A stretch of 64,000 nt of DNA from Acanthopleura granulata (taxonomy: Eukaryota > Mollusca > Polyplacophora > Chitonida > Chitonidae), in the NCBI GenBank assembly GCA_016165875.1, contig JABBOT010000005.1, positions 28,539,943-28,603,942 on the forward strand, given 5' to 3'. Shown one piece after another: positions 59,820 through 64,000 of this stretch. The translations under genes and the position numbers were made by a program. The number at the start of each line of letters is the position of its first letter. The stretch's first letter is position 1. A model generated the notes under the pieces. It had not been told where the DNA came from. It searched no databases and saw only the letters and a list, made by a program, of their open reading frames with translations.

Positions 59820-60071
59820 CTATCCAACTAGCGGCAGCGACAGGCTCAGGCAGTTGCCCAGTCGCTGCCCAGTCGCCGCCCAGAGGTTGGTCTGGCCCTC
59901 CAGCACCTTTGCTGCGAAACGCATTGCAGTCTTTTCGTCCTGCCACCAGAGATCGAACGACTTCTTTTCGCCTTCAACTAGTACATGAACCAGAGTACCA
60001 GGAACCTTGTTGTGGCGGGCACAGTAGTCGATCTCTAGCATCGCAGAGTATATCTCTTCGGGGAACCCCAT
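59820..60071 (-). CDS. Duplicated Polinton ORF, copy 1
   Basis: ATG at 60069-60071 and stop at 59820, 83 residues. Sequence features: MGFPEEIYSAMLEIDYCARH, KVPGTLVHVLVEGEKKSFDL and WWQDEKTAMRFAAKVLEGQT, a compact mixed alpha/beta pattern. A tandem DNA duplication places a diverged copy at 60416-60228 (EIPGPMAHVLTRSAQKSL, WREDEKA). I do not recognise the family. Neither copy is present in the left element, where the corresponding stretch is deleted. The palindromic AT-rich motif CTATATATCGCTTCAATATC lies 15-35 bases upstream of the ATG, consistent with a promoter. A short accessory protein between membrane-type ORFs and integrase. Confidence 0.5.
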   Translation of the reverse strand: MGFPEEIYSAMLEIDYCARHNKVPGTLVHVLVEGEKKSFDLWWQDEKTAMRFAAKVLEGQTNLWAATGQRLGNCLSLSLPLVG

Positions 60072-60085
60072 CGTCTGGCAGTGTG

Positions 60086-60106
60086 AGATATTGAAGCGAT
60101 ATATAG
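60086..60106 (-). promoter_or_regulatory. Putative promoter motif of duplicated ORF
   Basis: The minus strand reads CTATATATCGCTTCAATATC, ending 15 bases before ATG 60071. It shares the ATATC...TTCAATAT arrangement with the motif before ATG 63330. Confidence 0.35.
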
Positions 60107-60227
60107 AAAAGTAACTCGAGCCTCACTGCCTCGTCTTCGAAAACCCAATAAATAAGGGCTCAGTTACAGTAGTAACCACAATAAGCAAGGTTCTCCAAAT
60201 GCCTGATCAGTCTCCAACAGGCGGATG

Positions 60228-60416
60228 CTACATGCTCAGGCAGCTGCCTGGCCCTATTCTAGAAGTTATTGACAACAGGATCAAACGCTGCCGTGAAGGA
60301 ATTGAAGCTTTTTCGTCCTCCCGCCAGAGCACAAGCGACTTTTGTGCACTACGAGTCAGCACATGGGCCATAGGACCGGGAATCTCGCCTAGCTTCGTGG
60401 CGTTTACACTCGGCAT
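60228..60416 (-). pseudogene. Duplicated Polinton ORF, copy 2 (degenerate)
   Basis: The minus-strand frame from ATG 60416 to a stop at 60228 reads KLGEIPGPMAHVLTRSAQKS and LVLWREDEKASIPSRQR. It aligns with residues 24-60 of the copy at 60071-59820 (VPGTLVHVL, WWQDEKT). Upstream sequence joins directly to the truncated membrane ORF, and the N-terminal part of the duplicated protein is missing or frameshifted, so this copy is probably dead. Confidence 0.45.
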
Positions 60417-60617
60417 CTACCCCGGAGGTTCGAAGAACTGAGAACAGAAAGTTACTACCTGACAAAGCAAGTGCATGATCCCCTGTTTTATTAGGATATC
60501 CTTGGTCGCCATCACCATCTGACCGAATCTGGAGTATCCCATAGCTTGTCCAGAGACGACTGCGCTGTGACACAGCGCGTTTACGAGCGTCTTACCTTCG
60601 GTAACTGGAGTTGTCAT
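60417..60617 (-). pseudogene. Polinton membrane-associated ORF, right copy
   Basis: Starts at ATG 60617: MTTPVTEGKTLVNALCHSAV followed by VSGQAMGYSRFGQMV. A second frame gives SGSNFLFSVLRTSGVD. Both are counterparts of the left ORF at 4806-5145. The 3' end is replaced by the duplicated block at about 60420, so the Lys-rich tail seen in the left copy is not retained. Confidence 0.6.
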
Positions 60618-60689
60618 GTTGTTATTCCATATGGAGAGGATCAGTTTGAATCTTACTTCCTGAATAGAAGGGGGATTAGAGGTGGCTTG

Positions 60690-60925
60690 TGCTGTTTTCT
60701 GCAGTTGCTTAGCAACAACAAGAGACCACAGCTCTCTGTGATGAGTACATATATGATATACACCCGCAAGGCCGGTTACCCCAATGGTATAGGGGGTCCA
60801 GGCGGCCTGCTTTGCAAAACCAGAAACCTTTGAATCAGACTTTCCGTTCTGGAGCATCCTGTTGTCCTGCTGTGGCAGCAGCAACAGAAACACCCTGGGG
60901 TTGTGATTCCCTGGCTGCCCGAAGT
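60690..60925 (-). pseudogene. Small basic protein with hydrophobic segment, right copy
   Basis: The minus strand reads QNGKSDSKVSGFAKQAAW then PYTIGVTGLAGVYHICTHHR and VVAKQLQKTAQA. The hydrophobic segment matches GDAGLAGMYVYTRRQQLLA of the left copy (4560-4620). The N-terminus is fused in frame with the upstream ORF through decay, and the basic KKVAAG block is much weaker here. Confidence 0.5.
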
Positions 60926-61353
60926 CGTAGCTATGATAAAGCTCACAGGAAGTACTACTAATCACATATCCAACAAAGGGGTCGGCCTCCAGTTCGCGCG
61001 CAAGCGTTTCTGGGTTGGGATTGGAAGAAACATGCTGACCACTCCTGAGTACAATTATAATGCAACCTGCTGTATTCTTTTCGTCAAGGCCGTGCCTAGT
61101 TTTGCCTTGTTTAGCGCGTAGAGCTTCTTGACGAGTCAATTTGGTTGACGGTTCATGCCCACCCGAGATACTGTTTGGCCTGGCCTCCCGCTGCCAGCGT
61201 AGCAAGCCTTTCACGGTGCAGGGGCGTGAGATTGGCAGCAGGCGCTTCTGCCTGTTCCTCTAATGCCACCCTCTATTTGTTTTGTCAAGCCGATCACACA
61301 TCCTCAGCGTTTTCGTCGATCAGTTTGTCGATTACTTCATCCAATTTGTCCAT
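60926..61353 (-). pseudogene. Polinton ORF of unknown function, right copy
   Basis: Starts at ATG 61353 (MDKLDEVIDKLIDENAEDV), stops, then continues in another frame with TRQEALRAKQGKTRHGLDEK, NPNPETLARELEADPFVGYV and ISSTSCELYHSYD. It matches the left ORF at 3903-4259 in order and position. A short acidic amphipathic N-terminal helix is the best conserved feature. No function known. Confidence 0.55.
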
Positions 61354-61639
61354 TTTTCCCTGACGAATAGTTTGAGTCACATACTGCATGCAACGCGCGA
61401 TAAGGACCAGTATCCTCCTCGCTCTAAAATATTCGCATGCAGCCAATGCTATCACATTAAAGGTGATTATTTCCAGGGAAAATTGCCACAGCCAGCTGTT
61501 GTTAAGCAACAATGTTTCACATATTATTGCACGAGGTATGTAGCCGGCTGATCAGTCTTTAACAGTAGCTTGGCGTGCTTTGTTTGGGCCAGCTGCCGTA
61601 CTCTGGCCCACTTTTCTGGAGGAATCACTTCAATTTTTG
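61354..61639 (-). other. Conserved spacer downstream of ATPase, right copy
   Basis: The minus strand near 61640-61540 reads LPKIEVIPPEKWARVRQLAQ in one frame and GACTGATCAGCCGGCT at DNA level, the latter shared with the left copy at 3712. It may be the end of the ATPase gene or a tiny ORF. Confidence 0.4.
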
Positions 61640-62111
61640 GAAGGCATTTTTTAAACGAGTCCCTATTGAAAGATGGCGACCCAGTGCATCTGCTCGCATA
61701 GATCCTTGAGGGCCAAGTTATATTTCTGGGTGATCACCCAGACGCATTGCTGCGCGTGCCACCCTGAGAAGGCCAGCTCAGAGAGGATGTCTTTCTTTTT
61801 GGTCAGTCAAACATTCCTCAATGATTTATATGGCTGCCTCTCCTTATAACACCGAGTAAAGGGCTCTAATTCAAACATGCAGCCTTCCATCTGGGTCTAC
61901 GACATGGTCCTCTGGGTGGCTACACAGCAGATTGCACCGTATAGTGAGATACAGGACAACAATGTGTTGAAACAAGGCGCAGTAGGGTGAAAAGGGTATA
62001 CTGACACCCCCAAAATTCCGCAGATAATCGCCGAGTGCGGCCCCTGCGCCAGAGGTTAGTAGCACAGCGCTGTGAGGAATCGTCCATCCTCGTTGTTGAG
62101 CTGGGCCTCAT
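61640..62111 (-). pseudogene. Packaging ATPase, right copy, P-loop deleted
   Basis: On the minus strand the frame starting near 62065 reads LFQHIVVLYLTIRCNLL and HPEDHVVDPDGRLHV. Then in another frame come LTKKKDILSELAFSGWHAQQ, CVWVITQKYNLALKDL and MHWVA. These match the left ATPase after its Walker A motif. The P-loop itself and the first strands are absent, replaced by unrelated sequence between 62111 and 62030. The Walker B strand is also not recognisable. A dead copy directly downstream of the capsid gene, as in the left element. Confidence 0.75.
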
Positions 62112-62159
62112 TGACGACGTGAAGGTAGATGTTCAAAGCCCCCGCCGCCTTTGCTGTTT

Positions 62160-63289
62160 TCATCAGCTGAATGATGACCTCCTCACTCGTGTTCTCGACG
62201 CGCCTCCCCCTGCCATGTCACTGGTGCACCTAGTGGTTAAGCAGTGGCCAAGGGACACGTATACCAGCGCTACGTCTTTTGCGACCAGAGCACCCTCAGG
62301 ATGGCGCTTGCAGCCCACTGCAAAGAACTTCCATGCCTCCTCCCACTGCTGGAGGCATGTAGGCCTTGGCTGTACAGCTGGTTGGAGACCCCTCAATTGT
62401 CACCTCCACCTTAGTTATTTTGGGTTTGTAAAAAGCCTCGATTTCCCGCTGAAAGGCCGCGAGTGGGTCCTCGAACAGTATCAGGATGCCTAGTATATTG
62501 CAGGCGGTTACGTTGAGGTTGATGTTCCACAGGGTATCGCTCTTGTGACAGCTGATTTTGCGGTGCCGGGACACGCGCTCAAACAGTACTGCCAGGCAGG
62601 CGGGTTACTGGTTATGGACCATCTGGGCGAGCACGGACTGGGTGACTATGTCGTTCTCCAGGCTGATGGTATCGATGATGTAGCTGGCATTAGCGTCCCT
62701 TGCGGCCCAGAAGACGCGACTGTATCCGTTGAATGTTAGTCTGTATTTGAATCTGTCCCCAAGGGGTTGGTTGGTAGAATAGCATATGACTCTCCAGCAA
62801 CTCGAAGTTCAGGGGATTGTAGCATGGGGTCGCATAGGCGGCTGCAATGGCAATGTCAACGACATTGGGAGCGCCATCCACTACACCAAGGCGAGGTTTT
62901 GTAGCACTTCGGCCGACCGTAGTGTCGATTCCCTGGTACTGGGCATTCTGCCTCTCTTGGCCCGTCTTCCAAAGGTCTATGTGGTAGTGGTAGACGCCGC
63001 TGACGTTACCTCATTGCTGCTGATCCTGACCGTGGTCTTCTTTACGAGCACGGCCAAGGTTCTGGACTGCTGTTTGCTCCTCGTCGTCCAACATGAGGGA
63101 GAATGTGAAAGCCAGTCTCGCCGTCATAGGGACAATGACGTCATGGGGCCCGAGATTTGGGAACCGAACGAGGTGTTGGTTCTGGTCGATCGTTCTGGGA
63201 TTGTTCGTGACGACGTTCAACTGCCGCAAGCCAAGGCCCCCAACTGTTCACGGAGCTTACAGTGCGGATTGAACTAGTGTCCTGTAGAT
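62160..63289 (-). pseudogene. Polinton major capsid protein, right copy
   Basis: Minus-strand pieces in order: LNVVTNNPRTIDQNQHLV, RFPNLGPHDVIVP and TARLAFTFSL (63229-63011); KTGQERQNAQYQGIDT (about 62960-62910); AYATPCYNPLNFELLESHML (62840-62780); WSITSNPPAWQYCLS (62610-62560); CHKSDTLWNINLNVTA, LILFEDPLAAFQREIEAFYK and PKITKVEVTIEG (62550-62400); and a C-terminal GCKRHPEGALVAKDVAL, VYVSLGHCLTTR (62310-62220). These cover both jelly rolls from N to C terminus, so this copy is longer than the left one, but five or more frame changes break it. It starts beside and divergent from the ORF at 63330. Confidence 0.85.
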
Positions 63290-63329
63290 ATTATGAAATA
63301 GTGCACCACTATATCATATCTCCAATATA
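63290..63329. promoter_or_regulatory. Divergent AT-rich promoter between capsid and structural gene
   Basis: Only about 40-60 bp separate the minus-strand capsid gene and ATG 63330. It includes ACTATATCATATCTCCAATA immediately before the ATG. The core ATATC-TYCAATAT is shared with the motif before 60071. Confidence 0.4.
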
Positions 63330-64000
63330 ATGGCGGTTTTGAGGTTGCATCCTCTAGATGATCTTGAAATTGATGAGCCGGACGATGAGGGGACGCAAGA
63401 AAGCTCGTTCTCTTCAACATTTGAACAGCCATATGACAGCCAAATGAGAGAGAAACACGCAATCACTTGCACGTGGGATGATACAGACAGCCGTCGTCGA
63501 CTGTTATAAGGCCACTGAGGAACAACACGGAGTGACCATGGCTCCGGGGAGACGTTATTCTGATTTCGACCTGGCCGAAAATCGACTACGCCTTCTGGGT
63601 TATCCCAACTTTGATATTATCAGCAATAGTACAGGCAAGCCACTCGCGCTGTCGACACTATAGAAGCGTTTTTGGGGTGGGTTTCATCCTCAATGAAGTA
63701 GGGTTTGTTGACTGGAAGCGGGGGAAGCTGCAACCAAAGGTTGTGACAGTTCTTCAGGAAGCTAAGGATGACCTAGGTGAAGCCGTGGCTACAGAGAATG
63801 TGGAGCAAGCTGTGCAAGAAACATCTGAAGCAATCGCAAGCATCGAAATTACGTTGACTGAACCTCAGATAGAGGAGAACCTCAGTACATATTGTGATCC
63901 CACTACCCCTCTGCGAGCTGCCGGGACTTAATAAGACACTGCAGACGTTCATAGGGGAGCACACAAACAACCTTGATAGAATAACTGCACTGAATGAGGA
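63330..64000 (+). pseudogene. Polinton structural-type gene divergent from capsid (minor capsid candidate), partial
   Basis: ATG 63330 begins an acidic N-terminus, LHPLDDLEIDEPDDEGTQES. A stop at about 63507 is followed in other frames by RRYSDFDLAENRLRLLGYPN, STGKPLALSTL, WKRGKLQPKVVTVLQEAKDD, LGEAVATENVEQAVQETSEA and IEENLSTYCDPTTPLR, and finally FIGEHTNNLDRITALNE at the window edge. Predicted mostly helical and charged. In Polintons this place, divergent from the capsid gene, is usually taken by a minor-capsid or other virion gene, so that is the best guess. At least three frameshifts or stops. No counterpart is found in the left copy, whose divergent gene is the fibre-like remnant. Confidence 0.6.

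Larger units (their letters stand above)
59786..60420 (-). repeat. Tandem duplication, period about 385 bp
   Basis: On the plus strand, CATAAGCAAGGTTTTCCAGC at about 59794 and CAATAAGCAAGGTTCTCCAA at about 60180 begin two similar stretches. Both continue with CCTGATNA, GGCTCAGGCAG/GCTCAGGCAG, TTTTCGTCCTSCC, CCAGAG and CATGNRCCA. Identity is moderate, so the duplication is old. Confidence 0.75.
54466..64000 (+). mobile_element. Decayed Polinton/Maverick element, right copy (continues past window)
   Basis: The gene complement is polymerase, integrase with D,D,E motif, packaging ATPase, double jelly-roll capsid and several small conserved ORFs, all interrupted. The terminus is placed at AGTAGT 54466, mirroring the left copy; the flanking hexamer GCATTG would be the target duplication. 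A GC-rich inverted repeat (GGGAGCC...GGCTCCC, 54508-54530) and AGAGACCGAACAGAAACATA at 54662 are shared with the left copy's terminal region. The element is more GC-rich than the surrounding iqch intron. Relative to the left copy it is in inverse orientation, and it keeps the integrase block lost there. The far end is beyond 64000. Confidence 0.88.

Overview
This is nuclear DNA of an invertebrate animal, most likely a mollusc. The host part is AT-rich, its genes have many introns with GT-AG junctions, and the introns carry tRNA-derived SINEs of a kind familiar from mollusc genomes. The palindrome TACATGTA also recurs throughout. The phylum is inferred from repeat content; the animal origin is certain from the genes. 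Layout: (1) 1-8742 is a decayed Polinton/Maverick element (integrated, virus-like DNA transposon). Its structural and packaging genes read rightward at about 2.6-5.1 kb, and its family B DNA polymerase reads leftward at 8.1-5.15 kb. (2) 8861-24444 (+) is tipin, the TIMELESS-interacting fork protection protein. Seven coding exons are visible; the initiator exon was not found and is probably beyond the left element. (3) 27490-45456 (-) is aagab, the p34 alpha/gamma-adaptin-binding protein. All nine coding exons can be joined in phase to 382 codons, with one GC-AG intron. (4) 45682-52119 and beyond (+) is the 5' half of iqch (IQ motif containing H), six exons visible. It starts 225 bp from the aagab start codon and is divergent from it. 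(5) 54466-64000 is a second decayed Polinton in an iqch intron. Its order is Cys-rich ORF, DNA polymerase (+), then integrase, a duplicated ORF pair, small membrane-type ORFs, packaging ATPase and major capsid protein (all -), then a divergent (+) structural gene that runs off the window. The two Polintons are inverted relative to each other, with their polymerase-proximal ends facing the 45.7 kb of host DNA. Both are dead, but differently. The left polymerase lacks motif C and has a Gln in exonuclease motif I. The right polymerase lacks motif A, has a stop plus an Asp-to-Asn change in motif C, and its ATPase has no P-loop. The three host genes share a chromosomal neighbourhood in human too (15q22-q23, from memory), with AAGAB and IQCH head to head, so this looks like ancient retained linkage around a shared promoter. 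Host introns also hold two large minisatellites (31 bp and 44 bp units), a 101 bp hairpin, a 380 bp foldback element, several tandem duplications and SINE copies. No tRNA, rRNA or CRISPR was seen.
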